Positions 20,601-32,900 of a DNA stretch of 64,000 nt are shown piece after piece. The position numbers and the translations under genes are program-made. Position 1 is the stretch's first letter; every line of letters starts with the position of its first letter. The notes below the pieces were generated by a model. The model did not search any database and was not told the DNA's origin. It was given only the letters and a program-made list of their open reading frames with translations. This stretch comes from Aurantiochytrium sp. KH105. Its lineage: Eukaryota; Sar; Bigyra; Thraustochytrida; Thraustochytriidae. The stretch lies in contig BGKB01000098.1 of the NCBI GenBank assembly GCA_003116975.1, forward strand, positions 62,001 through 126,000, read 5' to 3'.

Positions 20601-22165
20601 GAAGTGTCCTTTACGTCAAGTCTGCAGATTGTAAAAGAGTAGAGTGTATCGCAAAGACGGCAACCTGTCGCCATGCGACGATCGCGCAAGGAAACTTGCA
20701 CGTACACTCGCGTTTGTGCGTGAACTACGCGGAAGCGGAAGAACGGATTCGTATTCCACGTCTCACGATCCGGCCCTCCTCCTGAAGAAGATTTGGTCCA
20801 CCTGCCCCGCGCCACACGTGCTCCACTCCATTGTGAGCCAACACTGATGAGCTGGTCGAGAGCAAAGACGGTTTTGAGCTGAATCGTGTAAATAAGAGAC
20901 GAGAACCGAGCGGTGAAGTCTTCGTAGGCCATAAGAAAGCATTCGTTGCGGTCGAGATCGCGATGAGGAAACAGGGATTGCAAGTCTTTCTCGTGTGCTG
21001 CAAACTCGGGGCTTCCACGACTCCACGGCCCCTTCCATTGTCCAAAGCCCCAAACGTTGCGCACGAGAACGACGCGGGTCGTCCGGACCGTTTTGGCTGC
21101 GACAATGCCGTACGCATGTCTGGTTTCGAGACCGCGGAGGGCAGCGGGCAATACGCTATCCTCCTGCAGACTCGCGTTGGGGTCCGACTTTTCGCGTGCC
21201 ATGGCCTGCGATGATGACTGCGAGTTATTTGGCAATTGCTGCAGCATCGTTGCAGACTCTTTTCGATCTTCGGGACGAGCGATGCATCCGATAGCTGAAC
21301 CGTAGTCGAGCGCGGTGCGCAGATACCTCCAAGTAGCATCGAGGTCCTGAAGCGGAGATTCGATATCGAAAGCAGAGAGCAAGCGTTTACTCGTGGCCCA
21401 TCCTGAGATCTCCCGCAGAGCAACTTCAAGGTCTCCTCCGGTGAGACTGTCATAGCTCATGTGAAGTTTGGCGTACGCTTTTTCCAAAAGGGGAAGCCAC
21501 AGTTCGCTAGCATCTTTGGTGTGCGCAAAGCATGGCTGACCGTGCTCACCGGCCACCACTGGAATGCGGTCATCGACAATAATGTAATACCATGCCCCGT
21601 CTTTGAAAAACCGACACACGAAGATGCCAAAGTCTTTGAAGTCATCGCGGCGCCAGAAGACAGACTCGATCAGACCTGCGCGCGTCGATGCCACTGCAAG
21701 AGCATTTAAAAGCCAGCAGTCCCCGAGTTTACCCTGCACGAGCGTTGCCTCCGTTGACGGCTGACGAAACAACGTCGCATTGTCGCAAAATTGGTCCTCG
21801 ATTACGTCCGATTCGTCCGAGTACCCAGGGCGAAGCCATGCAATTTCATGCGGTTGCGGATAGCCTGGGGTGGACTTGCGAGGATTTCGAAAGAGCGAGC
21901 GTCGCCCGTCAGGATCACCCTCATTCGGTCCAAACTCTGGATCGGTCCAGCGTCGCGATTCGTCAAGGCATGCATTTGCCTTGAGACTTGCTATTTGAGC
22001 CGTGACAAACTCCCGCACGCGACCCTCGACGCTGGCCTGCCTCCTCGCGAGACCCTTGAGGTTGTCCTCGTCAAATGCGCTCTCGCCCTCCTCGTCGTCC
22101 GTGCAAAATACCGTACGTCTCCTTGCAGCAGAGGCAACCCATTCCATCTGCTCCGGCGGCCCCAT
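14687..22165 (-). CDS. Large calpain-type cysteine protease with EF-hands and coiled coil
   Basis: Intronless 2492-residue protein. The calpain catalytic core is at about 75-400, with the Cys box QGKLGDCWLLNALA (Cys150), the His box TRHAYGIVAAK (His350) and the Asn box LVRNVWGFGQWKGPW (Asn370). All three catalytic residues are present, so it should be an active Ca2+-regulated protease. A calpain beta-sandwich-like region follows (about 450-600). A paired EF-hand (FDRDGNGLIEPQEF and LDTNGDGQINPDEF) sits at about 1150-1220. A long coiled coil rich in Glu/Arg/Leu spans about 2140-2310, and a further EF-hand-like pair near 2370-2460 includes FDTHSDGTLAVDDF. Classical calpains have about 700 residues, so two thirds of this protein is extra. 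It lies downstream of a phosphatase and a USP on the same strand, but each probably has its own promoter. Confidence 0.93.
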   Translation of the reverse strand: MGPPEQMEWVASAARRRTVFCTDDEEGESAFDEDNLKGLARRQASVEGRVREFVTAQIASLKANACLDESRRWTDPEFGPNEGDPDGRRSLFRNPRKSTPGYPQPHEIAWLRPGYSDESDVIEDQFCDNATLFRQPSTEATLVQGKLGDCWLLNALAVASTRAGLIESVFWRRDDFKDFGIFVCRFFKDGAWYYIIVDDRIPVVAGEHGQPCFAHTKDASELWLPLLEKAYAKLHMSYDSLTGGDLEVALREISGWATSKRLLSAFDIESPLQDLDATWRYLRTALDYGSAIGCIARPEDRKESATMLQQLPNNSQSSSQAMAREKSDPNASLQEDSVLPAALRGLETRHAYGIVAAKTVRTTRVVLVRNVWGFGQWKGPWSRGSPEFAAHEKDLQSLFPHRDLDRNECFLMAYEDFTARFSSLIYTIQLKTVFALDQLISVGSQWSGARVARGRWTKSSSGGGPDRETWNTNPFFRFRVVHAQTRVYVQVSLRDRRMATGCRLCDTLYSFTICRLDVKDTSRPVRPVSREPVPGSSPGEAQPMYTYSTSCEKEIFLSAGDYALVPHTFDRGHADDFVLTMYFDKSIFLENSEALGEDEKEVVTRNPFQDSFVPQGDESMPQPVGEINDQENHVLAANEDQREQARALRAELFKERLAAIAEERGISLQSILAAFQGYGRLSRVDFKRSMVDLHFSVSEIPDADFEALAYPETTVSCAKIRGIFEQNMLRQTLFESRPGEHADDLMFRPPVTAPGQLSITVHEAQDLVLKDDGQNNTQLLRFTPAPSNESQKLRAVQRSEVMRVDGKLVILCSWLVPLNADLAAVLRASRPVGGDNLCVPVAYEVASGLEYSFTSSPWLWVFDHELHDAAFWKNHFVAWATDSRLCIEAIPNVLRSSLDHDKANEPFPSPRSAAYVPDRRRVVHDILETLRAQAPQGHEEVTSPATSMDKDAVAMNEKKQSWAEPRPKTHPLAASLRVAETLYSASKRLAALDRERNVALWKLQSYSGTARRAMSQKVVARGIIPKELTASSEELVKLEQVSENPASITPNPETSDTEASTTEALKADDALVSLFHSSIFGDIILGQVFDAIVYGRDAEIQAGGWASGSSDEMNEASMGSSNVTLNKDERLVYSGMVPMVGEAKVLKHQLSRSANLQAWFDKFDRDGNGLIEPQEFERALEALGFRLSASELQSLLTHLDTNGDGQINPDEFIAFVDAETDSAALAESEVLLEHVVSALASSGINREALTQPWSVGLDWFKLRHFASQLRELTMTCPLLAQRSLFMAAPKAVGIRAYRVAHLFETKEAFAAFLARHHEHHASEQNQEAPPVRSPERARSMLRCIVEAVQHGGEVSSTLPPVGNRDGGIIDFDLDMILERLPKFLSRHSSVSVSEKIKSGELARGILEAYARAEVAASVQATSPDAESEDTAVRAVLERYATDVGSKVGREGIEEDDGQAGSVTLTLAEEMRLLVDDALIRCKASHVNRAVLARMLSPDLVLAVSLKLRHALRQQRALRDNPSLFLVDVYACTEKQTTGSNGDVERRVRVSPELDVVYRRDRGSVRIERNKVNEDSPKNTLRIYARNPCNGRVLELDKVLIDDNLVAKLPKASLGPGGWTYEVASDAKFRMSSDEPKEFAMSDLREVHVLQELVSRLSMCKSASSEETNRLALHLRECPEKVNFVRRMLDSLNEASFFVQVTDDAVHFRADRGDTNLSGSGSCKSAVVAALREQQGGRLAAALSTLDATLQVVFEETQGDFREEMTWAEFAAYLAEERNSLVEVCVRPGKRSLVTRTALDGGRNPVFADSSLAVPFAPASSASRNLVVTRVCRIAKSAMDSRSLYAVLFVHHVEDPSSSRLGVVAYDPRSNDEFAVVVKTVKRRHQDHGRARGRARPRLLDWGSPKKRAQKQHFGSRDQNDAGNQTSETPSGAYSAETLAVLDKYGVVQGDSTTGVELETSFPLQDDRAWDELLEHLCLGSCLTPHVEATVYNVGGEAMISTGSASRGEAVARREIGKARFPLSIVTESPGVGLTRWLNLVDAKHGECGRLRVSFRFDDSSMIAAKENAKVSESKTTSSRSEGAGRGGSVVNGQVRGEEKKGMEEEQKDASNMSSDKFAIPAGGDEMLPTKIAGIGDGKEESSLELVHRRAQTAKDYAVLAQRLREEMLEAKTKLAESERARGELEQTVSRNEDRLRQTRGELEHQQRRLREAEAQVRAAEPRKPKRGADAKTLEEHAREKREHEARLRELDVLREDNEKLRMVTDTREAKLRSELQQLRTQLQETELKLRVEATEKQELLGSVERANAEAHEGLARTSARVAANILASGNTTRGGGISRKPREQRERERRRRDEWLQTRLQADYKTYRREFDGCVGEVERQLRARRPDDPRRPLKALEQLLLAQAVVTHPEPRVTAEGFEEALANFGLVASPRDLDLLKAHFDTHSDGTLAVDDFLDTLRDHMEESDALAASGAATATHGFRGVQAVQRKRY

Positions 22166-22918
22166 CTCAGCTTGCGCTCTCGGAACTCGTGCGCTTCCGC
22201 GCAGACGGAGACCTTTGCGCGCAAGAACTCTGCACGGAAACGCTTTCCTCTCTCGACCGGCATCGCCGAGCGAATCACCGTGCGTGCACTCGCGCCTCGA
22301 GAGCGCACGGAGAAGTCACCTATTCATTCATTAGAAGAAGAAAAAAAACACGACAAGAAAACATTTGTGTGAGTATTATGCGAGACTGACACGGGGTCCT
22401 ATGAAAACTGGTCTAACGCCACTCAACGGTCAGAAGGGTTTGCTTGCTTGTAGTTCGGTGGGCTTGGGAAGACCGTCGTAATCACGTCATAGGCAGGCAG
22501 GCGGTGGAAGTAGGTAAGAGGATAAGCGAAAGTGATTCTGGGCCAGACCGCCAATGTTCAGCCCCGTGGTCAAAGACAGGCAGGACGGTGGCCAATGCGC
22601 TGGCAGCAGAACCACAACTCCAGCGAAATTTCTCTCCCTCCATGGTTATCTCGAGTGAACTTTGAATTTGCTACTTGACGGAGTCTTGTTAGGTGGAATC
22701 GTCAATATATATAAAAGGAAGCATTGGCAGCGGATGGAATTGTCGGCATGTATTTATAATTAAAAAAAAAAAGAATTGGCAGCGGATTGCCTTGCGCGAC
22801 TCCGCTTCAAAGAGGACCAAGAGTTTCTTTCATCCATGTACCAGAGCGAAACTCAAGCATGGAAATCAACCAACTGTCATGAGAGTCAAAGTTGCTGCAA
22901 ATTAGAGTTTGTTTATTT
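22166..22918. other. Intergenic between phosphatase and calpain genes
   Basis: Contains the calpain 5' side and the phosphatase 3' side, both minus strand. A-rich tracts lie at 22336-22352 and 22760-22773. I see nothing coding. Confidence 0.5.
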
Positions 22919-23969
<1,051 letters not shown>

Positions 23970-26900
23970 CTACAGGGGAGACTCGGGTGAAAGGCCAACG
24001 AGTTCATCCAGGTCAGCATCGCCGGCGTCAATACCATGAAGGAGCTCAAGGATGTCGTCGTACATTGTGGAAAGAAGTTCAAAGTCTTCCTGTGGAATCC
24101 TTGGCGCATCGCTCTCGCCTGCAGTGTCCGCCCCAGAAGACTGCGCCGCCAATTGCGCAGGGGCCACGAGCTCAGGAGCATCATTCTCGTTTTCCTCCGT
24201 CATATCGACCTTGCCGCCCGCCCCGTGTTCTGCTGCCAGTCTGCTCGAAGTCTCCACATGCTCGGCGAGATATTGCATCGTCCCGGCAAGCCAGGGCAAC
24301 ACCACCGCCTCCTCCCGTGCTTCCTCATCTTCAGGGAAAAGCAAGAATGGGACGGGCTGCTCCAAGTATAGACCCAAGGCAAGCCGCGTAAACTCGCACA
24401 GATAAAGCGTATCCATTGCGTGCAAGGCAACAATCTCTGCAAATGGTTGCCGCAGTGCCGCCTCGGCATGGACAAGATCATTCGTGCCTTGCAAAACTTG
24501 CTCCAGCGTTGCAAAATACAGCGAAAGACCATGACGCGTGGCCCCGCTAATGTGCCGCACAAGGGCGTCAAAAACAGCTGCTCTTACCTTGGCATCGTGT
24601 TGAGAAAGGGTGCCGTAAATGTCGCCGAGGGAGACTGCAGGCGTTTGACGCGGACTGCGCAAGGAATGCTCTTGCTCAAAGCGATGGAGATGCAAGAGAG
24701 ACTGCTCGAGAACATCTGCGACTTGCAACGCACTCCAGCCAGGTTCGTCCAGGCTCGCCTCGCCGCCCACGCAAAGCTCTCGAACAACGCCAAAGGCTTC
24801 TGTCCAGTCAGCCTCGAGCACGCCGCAAACGTCTGCCAAAAGCTCGGGCGCGGGCTCTGGGCCAAGACTCGGAAATTCGGACCAGGCGCCGCGCAAAGGA
24901 GATGCGCTTCCCATGAACATGTCAATCACGTGCGCGATCACGCCGTGCTTGGCAAGGTATTCGCGTGCCCTCGCAAAATGCCGCGCCGCGACGTGTACAA
25001 CAGACCACCATTGCGTGTGTGTGCGCAAGTTTGCGCGCACGTGGCCATTCGCTAGAGGGATCTCCACGAGCTGCGTAAGAAACGCTTCGAGACCAGACCA
25101 CGCCGACTCTGGATCCGACGCATCGAGCCCGCTCGCCTCGGCCAAAAGCAGACCCAACAGCGCGCCAGCACTCTCGCGAACATCTTCCGAGCCCTGCTGC
25201 TGCAAGAGAAGATCTCCTAGCAAGTTGTGCGATGCGCTGCGATCTGTCAAAGCTTCGAGACAGCTGCGTGCAGCCACTACATTTCCCACGAGCAGACCTT
25301 GCAAACCCATCAAGAGGTCAGGGAGCTCGGAGCGTCCGTACGTCGCGCGCGCCAACGTATCGAGCGCGTAAACCGTGGCATCCACGATAAACATATCACT
25401 CGGCTTGCTCGACGCGCTGCTTCCACGCGTCTCTGTCTGAGCAATCTTCCTAAACAGCATAGCAATGCCAGGCTCGAGCACCCGCTGCACCGCGCCAATG
25501 ACGCGATTCTGCTGCACCACTGCGTCTGCCATGCCTTCTGGCATAAGCCTCAGACGCGCTGCCTCAGGAATCCCCGCGCCTTGCGCGACGTATGAAGCAG
25601 CCTCAGCGCCCATAAAGTCCGCTTCGGCCTGAACCTTTTGACGCCGCTCGTACACCAGCATGTATGCATTACTGACGCTCGGGATCTCTACTCCATAGCT
25701 GGAGACGCGAGAACCACCGCCAAAGGTGGCCTCCTCCAAAGTGTTGATATCAAAGGGCTTTACCACACGGTCGTTGAATTCGAACCATTGGCCCACGCCC
25801 GTGCCAAATCGCGAGCGAATGTACGAGTAATAGTGGCCGCTATTCAGCGAGGCACCAGAGTGCACGACAATGCCTGCAAGCTCAAAGTGGTAATACTCTT
25901 TGCCTCGCGAACCATAACGCGCTTCATCGTTAGCATCCCCTTTCCATTCGAGACCTTCCTTGGTGTACGGGAAAAAGTCGATTTCAAGCGGAAACTCGAA
26001 TCGACTGTTGATCTTCTCGGTCATGAGCGTTGCCCAGTTAAGCCGAAAGCGCTTCAGGTGCACAAAGACAACGTCCGAAAGCTCTGCAATGCACTGCCGT
26101 TTGAGAGTACGAAGCTTGGCATTATCCCGCTCTTCCCAGCTGTAGTCATTTATCACTTCGCCTCCAACAAAATTGCGCAGGCTCTCATGCAGCGAAGTGA
26201 TTCCATCTCCCAGCTCTTGCGTCAAACAGTACTCGCGAACCGACGGGTTCTCGCGCTGCAAGGTCTCCCCCGAACCATCGCCACTGATTGCAGGATCCAC
26301 GCAAATGAGCTGGTTGGCAATGCTCACCCCAATCGCCTTAGTCATGAGCTTTGGCTGTCCGGACTTGTCAAGCATTTCGTCAATGCGATCACATAGCGAG
26401 TTGAAAAACTCGTGCGCGTCTTGCTGTTCGAAAAGATTCACTGGCTGCCCTTGCTCGTCTTTGAAGGCTTGGCACCAGCCACTTGGGTTGTATGCCTGCT
26501 TGACACTCAGGTCCAGCGCGACCATCATGCGTTGGATCTCCTGCAACACGTCACGCTGCACATCCGTAACTTTTCCATCTTCAGGGGCCTTCCCTTCTTC
26601 GCTCACGCTACCGTTCGCATCTGCGAGCCGTGCTTGAAGAATGCCGTACCGCAAGCGCGGGATGTTGAAAACCTGCTGCACGAGGCTGTTCATGTAGCAT
26701 ATAAAGCCCAAATTGACAAGGCCAACAAAACCACACGGAGCGCGGCGATCCGATCCGAGGTCAATCGACCAGCATGCACTCGAAGAGAGCGGCTTTGCAG
26801 CCTCCTGCTGCGTCGCTGGGCCTTGCGTCGGGCGCGCCGCAATGGCAGACTTTTGCACCTGGAACTCGTGCAAATCGTTCAGGGAGATACTGCAAACCTC

Positions 26901-29900
26901 GCGAAGCCGCGGACCTACTAGCTTATCCCACAAACTAGGATGGGCAATTACCGCCTTGGTAAGCACTTGAAAGGCGCTCATGCGAACGCTCGGGTTCGCG
27001 GACGCCGTCACACCATGCGGAACGGACTCGGTATCGTGCACGGGAAACAGACAGTCGGAGAGCAGCAGATGCATAATGTCGAGCGCCTCGTCGGGGCCGG
27101 TCTGCGACATGCCACAGCTGAGAACGTGAAAGTAGCCCTCCAGGAGCTCTTCGTCCGTATCGGAGCTGCCGAGGACGAGGCGGACGCTTTCCATGAGAGG
27201 ACCGATAAAGGTATGCTCTTGGCTGGCTCGTTTGGCAATCTCTGGGGAGCAAATAAGTTGCTCAAAGAGGCTAAAGTATTGGTCGCTTGCGGTTGCAGGG
27301 CGCAAGGGTGGACTCACGCGCGCAAGAGCCGACAAGGTTCGCGCCCCTAGCTCCACATCGATTCGTGCGAGCCGCTGAAAGGCATTGCGAAAGGCAAATC
27401 TCGTGATTGTGGGGACAAGGCCATCAGCACGTGCAAGCCCTTCTTGGAGATACACGAGCAAACTCTCGGTTGAGGCGTTGCGAAGCGAGCTCAACGCCCA
27501 CGCGCCCACACCAAAGGCACACAGGATGAGCAAAGAACGCTTGACGCCAGGCAGGAGATCTGAAGGGATGCCCGTCGGCTCCAGCGGCTTCAAGATGAAT
27601 GCCTTGAGAGCTGCCTCGGCTGCTCGCGCTGCCGTTTTGGCTTCCGCCTCCCCGGCAACAGGCGCGAGAAGCTTCACAGCGTGCCGCAGTGACGCGAGCT
27701 CGGGCGTCGCCAGATTGACTTGCTGGGAAGCTGACGATGCTTCTTCTCCTACATTTGGCGCGGAGTTATCATGCACAGCAGTTGCGGTGGTAGTAATGGG
27801 GCGCAATGGTTCAAACGGAAAAGCTGTGGCAATGTCCATCATGACTAGGCCAGACAAATCCACCTCCTTTTGCAGCCTAACGAGCGTCGTCATGCGTGGC
27901 ATAAGTCCCAACACGAACTTGAGCGCTTCGGAATTTTCCACTGTCGAAGCCTCTAGAGAGGCTGCAGTGATGAAAAAGGATAAACGCACAAGTTTGCCAA
28001 GCACCGAGAGAAGTTGTGCTGCACGAAAGCCAAAGGAGGCCATCTGCCCAAGCTCCGCAGGCGCCCGCGAGGTCACTTCGGTGAGACGCGCAGAAAGGTG
28101 CTGAACACCATCGAATTTGATAAATTGCTGAGCCTCTGCCTCTTGGGTCGAATCACCAGATGCAAAGAGAGACTCGACCAGCTCAACCACATAGAGAAGC
28201 TTTAAAAGTGAGCCCGATTCCTTGCGTAGTTCCTCGACAAGTCGCTCCGTGCGCTTGAAACCCTCATTGGAAGGCAAGGCCTGGAGCAGACGCCACACAT
28301 CTGCAGCAAGCGCGTTCGCCACTCCCTCATGAGTAGGATCTCCACCGCGTGAGCTGCTCGCTTCAGCGCACGCATCGAGTAGCTGAAAGAGAAGCTCCGA
28401 GGATCGCTTGTTTGAAGCGAGAACCACGCTGGGCAATGCCGCCAACTTCTTTTGGGCGAGCACTTTACGCTCCGGGGCTTCGAGCTCTTCTGTACGCGGA
28501 TCAGGTCGTGTGACCTCGGGCAAATCGTCAGCATTCGAGGGGCCCGGCTGCACGCCAAGAACTCGTTCCCGGAGCGCAGCGTCGGTTGCAACGGCTGCAG
28601 GAGGTTTTTCACACGACAGGATCGTGACGCCTGGCGAGAGACCGTGTACATCGCGAATGAGACGCGAGCCTGCCTCAAGCTTGATTTCTTTGCCGCCAAC
28701 AAAGATACGCAGACGCGAGGGAGAGTCCAGCTCCAGGCAATTGGCAACTTGTTCGCGGAGCCTCCAGATTGGATCCTTGGTTGAGACCATAATGACTGAC
28801 TTGGTATTGTGCCCCGGCGAACCACGAAAGTTATTCACGACCGTAACTTCGAAAGACTGGCCAACTGTAGAAGCCGCATGCGGAGCCACGCGTCGCCAGG
28901 CATCGGCCCCGAGAATATCGCACAAGACCGAAGTCTGATGCTCTGTCAGCAAGAGCAAGGGACGGACAAGCCCAAGGCACCGAATTGCAGCGTGCGACCC
29001 CCTTGCAAAGGACTTGGTCGCCTCTGTCGTCGCTTCTTGGAGATGTTGCATGCATTTTTCCAAAAACACCTCACGGTATTGCAAAGAAGCCTCAGGCGCA
29101 AGAACAGCACCAAGATGCAATCGGCAGAGGACGTCTGCTGCGCGACGAGCCGTGTCATCGGATCGCGCATGCAACGCCAGATACCAGAGCACATCTTCGC
29201 CTTCAAGGCTCTCTGGCGCAGTGACTCGGACAGTGTTCATTTTCGGAGCCGCTGCGTTTGCACTTGCGGGGGTCTTCATGAAGAAGAGCTCGCCCTGAGT
29301 GCCCTTTCGCGCTGCTGACGGGTCTAAATGCGAACGTTCCCAGTTCAGTCGCCCCTGGAAGCGATTAAGCTGGAGTACCGCAAGCTGCAGACTTGTCATG
29401 GCCTCCGCAGGCCACGCGACGCTGGGATTCGGGTCCTCTTCAGCTTTTTGCCAACGAGCTCGAGACCCAAGGAGATCCGCAAAGACAGCGCGCAGCGTGG
29501 CTTCGTCCATGCCGACCATGGTCCCGCGATTTGCGCCATGGGCGTCACTTTCCACTCTTTCTTCTTCTTTCTCTCCTTCGTTCTCCCTGTCCATGGCGCA
29601 ATACGCGAGAAATCGAAAGCAAGCTTCCCGGTCCGCACGATTCGCAGATTCGCTCGTCACTAGAGCGGTCCAGAGCTTGTAAATTTGCTCCTTTGATAAG
29701 ACGAGATTGCTTTCGCTCAGAAGGACGAGCACAAAGTCGAGCTCGGCGAGTAGAGCCGGCGCATGATCATTGGATGTATGGACTGCTGATCCTGCTGCTG
29801 CTGCTGCTGCTTGTGTGGACATGCGTTCGCAGCTTTGAAAGCAAACATCAACAAGGGCATGGCGAAGCGCAAGCCATTCGACCACGTCTTCTCGAGATTC

Positions 29901-32900
29901 TCTTCCAGACAGATGTTCCGCAAGATCGTCTTCTTTTGGTGTGCCAAGTTCGCTCCTGCGCGGATAGCTTCGCAGGATGACTTGCAAGACGCGTAAGACA
30001 GGTAAAACACTTGCCTGATCCTTGTCAAGTTGTGTGAGAGCGCGACGGAAAAGCGCCTCGCGAAGTGTCTTGCCATCTTCGTCAAGGCCGCATCCCGCTG
30101 TCGCTGCCTGTGCGGCAGTAAGGACATTCGTGAGCATCATGGCTGCTTGGGAGCTGACCTGCGTTTGCGAATTTTCCTGGCCCGATTGCTGTTGAGATCC
30201 TCGCGATGCTGGCTCGACTGGCGTCTTATTCGGTTTCGACCCAAAGGCGCGCATCATGTCGACACTTGCGTGATAGGCGACGACGGCACGAAGCTCGTCA
30301 AGCGCAGCATTGGAAACCGCCTGAGCGTCTTGGCCGTCTTGAAGAGCGAGGTCAAAGAGAAGAGTGGCTGCCTTAACACTTGGAGGTCTCCCACCATCCG
30401 GTGGGATGTGCGGACTCTTGCAAACTTCGCGCAAGACTTCCAACGCCTTGGGCGAAGCTGACTTGGCGCCGCTGTCTGCACTGAAAAGGTGCAGGACTTC
30501 TTCCGTCTCGACAAGGGACAGACTCGGGACGGTTCCAGCAATCATTCGAAGGATTGCCTCGGCAAGTTCTCGATCAGAGCCCTTGGCCTCGTCAATGCCT
30601 TTCCAAATGTGCGCAAGCATGTCGTTTGGAATGCTCTTTGCCTCGCTCAAAAATATGAGAAGCCGCGTAGCTCGCTTCGCCATTTCGCTGTGCGCGAGTG
30701 GCCCACGCACGGCCTTCTCGATGACGCGAGCATTGACGATCCAGCTCGAAAGAGATGCTTTCGTGATGCTCCACGCCACAGGTACGCGCGCGTACTCGTA
30801 GCAGATGTCCACTGAAGGCACGCTTGATCTACTCGCAAAAGGGGCAGGGCCAGAGCTGCTCGTGCCGCTGCCGTCATCATGCGGGCGGTCTCGTTTCTTT
30901 CCTACCGGACGCGGCGGCGTGGAGAACTCGTTGGTGGGACCCGAGCCCTTGGGTGTGCTCGGTCCCTCTGCCGGAGCCGCGAATCGGACTTCGGCCGCCG
31001 GATCTGAATTGGATTTTTCTTGCGGCGCCTGCATGTCGAAACTCAGCGAGCGAGACACAAACAAGGACGACAAGAGATCCCGCGTGCGAGCCTTTGCTTC
31101 GGTTGATGTTGTGTCGGCATCATCGGTGCCTAAGGAGTACTGGGGTGCGGTGTGTCGCCGATGGACAAGACCGGCGGGGTAAGCTTGTGCATTTGTCACG
31201 CGGTCAATGATGTCCGCAAGCAAGTCCATGCCATCAAGTCTTTGCATGATGGCCGGACTCTGCAAACGCTTGCCTGCTAGCAAGAGTGCTACCTTTTCAA
31301 CGCGCGTAGCCGCCTCGCGATGTGAAGCGAAGCGGTGTGCGATCTGGCCCATGCGCTTGAGAATACTGCTAACGATAGACTTGCTCAATTGACGCACTTG
31401 TGATTGACCCATGTCTTCAATTGCGAGCGTGAGCGAATCGAGAAAACGTGGCAGCACGTCTCGCGCCACGCTCCGTGACAACACCGTGCTCATGCCCGAG
31501 AACAAATTGATTCCATGCTGCAAAACGCCTACGTGACCCTTGTATCGTTTCATGAAGGCAAGCATGGTCTCCGCCCCGCCATGGCGCACAAAGGTGTCGA
31601 CGTTTGCAACGAAAAGAGTCGAAACCATAACATTGCGTGAGAATCGCATCACTGCGAGCGCATCTTCATCGTCATCTGCGTCATGAACCACTGCGTCTGC
31701 ATAATTCGTGTCGACGGCCTTGGAAATTTGCAAGCCGCGACGGCCAAAGGATTTGGCATTGAGTTGGGCCAGCCGCGAGACAGCTCCGCGAGCCGCCCGA
31801 GCGTCCTTGCTGGGTGGAAAGCCGACAAAGGTAAGCGTGAGAAGATCATTGGGGCTCGTTGTTTGATTGTCTGCATCAGCCTTCTCAATGGCTACGACAA
31901 TGGCTTGATACCATTGTGCGTCTTCATCAAGCTGCGCATCACACATGTCACCGATGGAAAGAGACAAGTGCCAGTTTTGATCTTTTTGTGAAAGCTGCAA
32001 CCAGGCTTCCTCTTCGTATCCCAAGTCGGACTCGGCGCTAGTTGAGCCGTCGGCCGTTTTGTCCACTTGTGGTGCGTGCAGCGTCGAGTCTTCGTTAGCT
32101 GGCCCGGCATCGTCGGAACCTGTGTCTTGCGCTCGCTCGTTTCCAGTAGCGGGTTCTGGCACGAGGTCGACCTTTTCGGCGGTTTGTTCATGGTCCTGAG
32201 CAAAAGGACGAAAAAGTTTGGGGTCCTTGGGAAGCCACTTTACCTCAATGACGCTGGGATTCTCGCCTAGTTCAAGAATCTCGATTTCTACTTCGGTATT
32301 CGTAGGTGAGACTTGTAGGACACGACAAGGCATCCATCGATCCGAGGCGCTGGTCTGAACAAAGCCAACATCTCCCTCGCCAAAAGCGTCGAGCCAGTCC
32401 TCATGCGCAGCAGGCTCGCCGGGCCCCAGGCCTGTCCCTGCACCAATGTGTCCTTGGCGTGCAAGATCCTGCCGCATTTGAAGCTGATGAACCTCTCTTC
32501 GCCACTCTTTGGCCTCCTCGAGGCCATACGAGTAGTAAAACGAGTTATGTGGCCGTAAAAGCTCCACGAGCGATGCCATTTCAGGTTCGGAGAAACCGTC
32601 GTCAATGATGGCTCTTAGTCTGCCGAGAAGCGCGACGACCAGTTTCTGCAAGAATTCATTGACAATGGGCAGCTCTTGGGCGTTGTAGTAGCGCTTGAGC
32701 ACGGCGGTGGTCATTTGCGGGATAGCGGAACGGTAAAAGAAGGCTACATGGTCTGGAGACCCCATTCCCTGATTAATCCAATTGATCCACGTGGTGAAGT
32801 CGGTGAGCGTCGTGTTGAGCGGGCTGTCTGGCTTGCTCACGACGCGCACGAAGAGGCTGCAGTTGTTTTGGAACTTGCTCAAGGACGGCATCTGCTGCTC

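Noticed and set aside
22704-22718. ATATATAAAAGG, a good TATA-box match on the plus strand
   Set aside because: No plus-strand gene follows. The downstream region is covered by the minus-strand phosphatase gene, so there is no supported promoter use.
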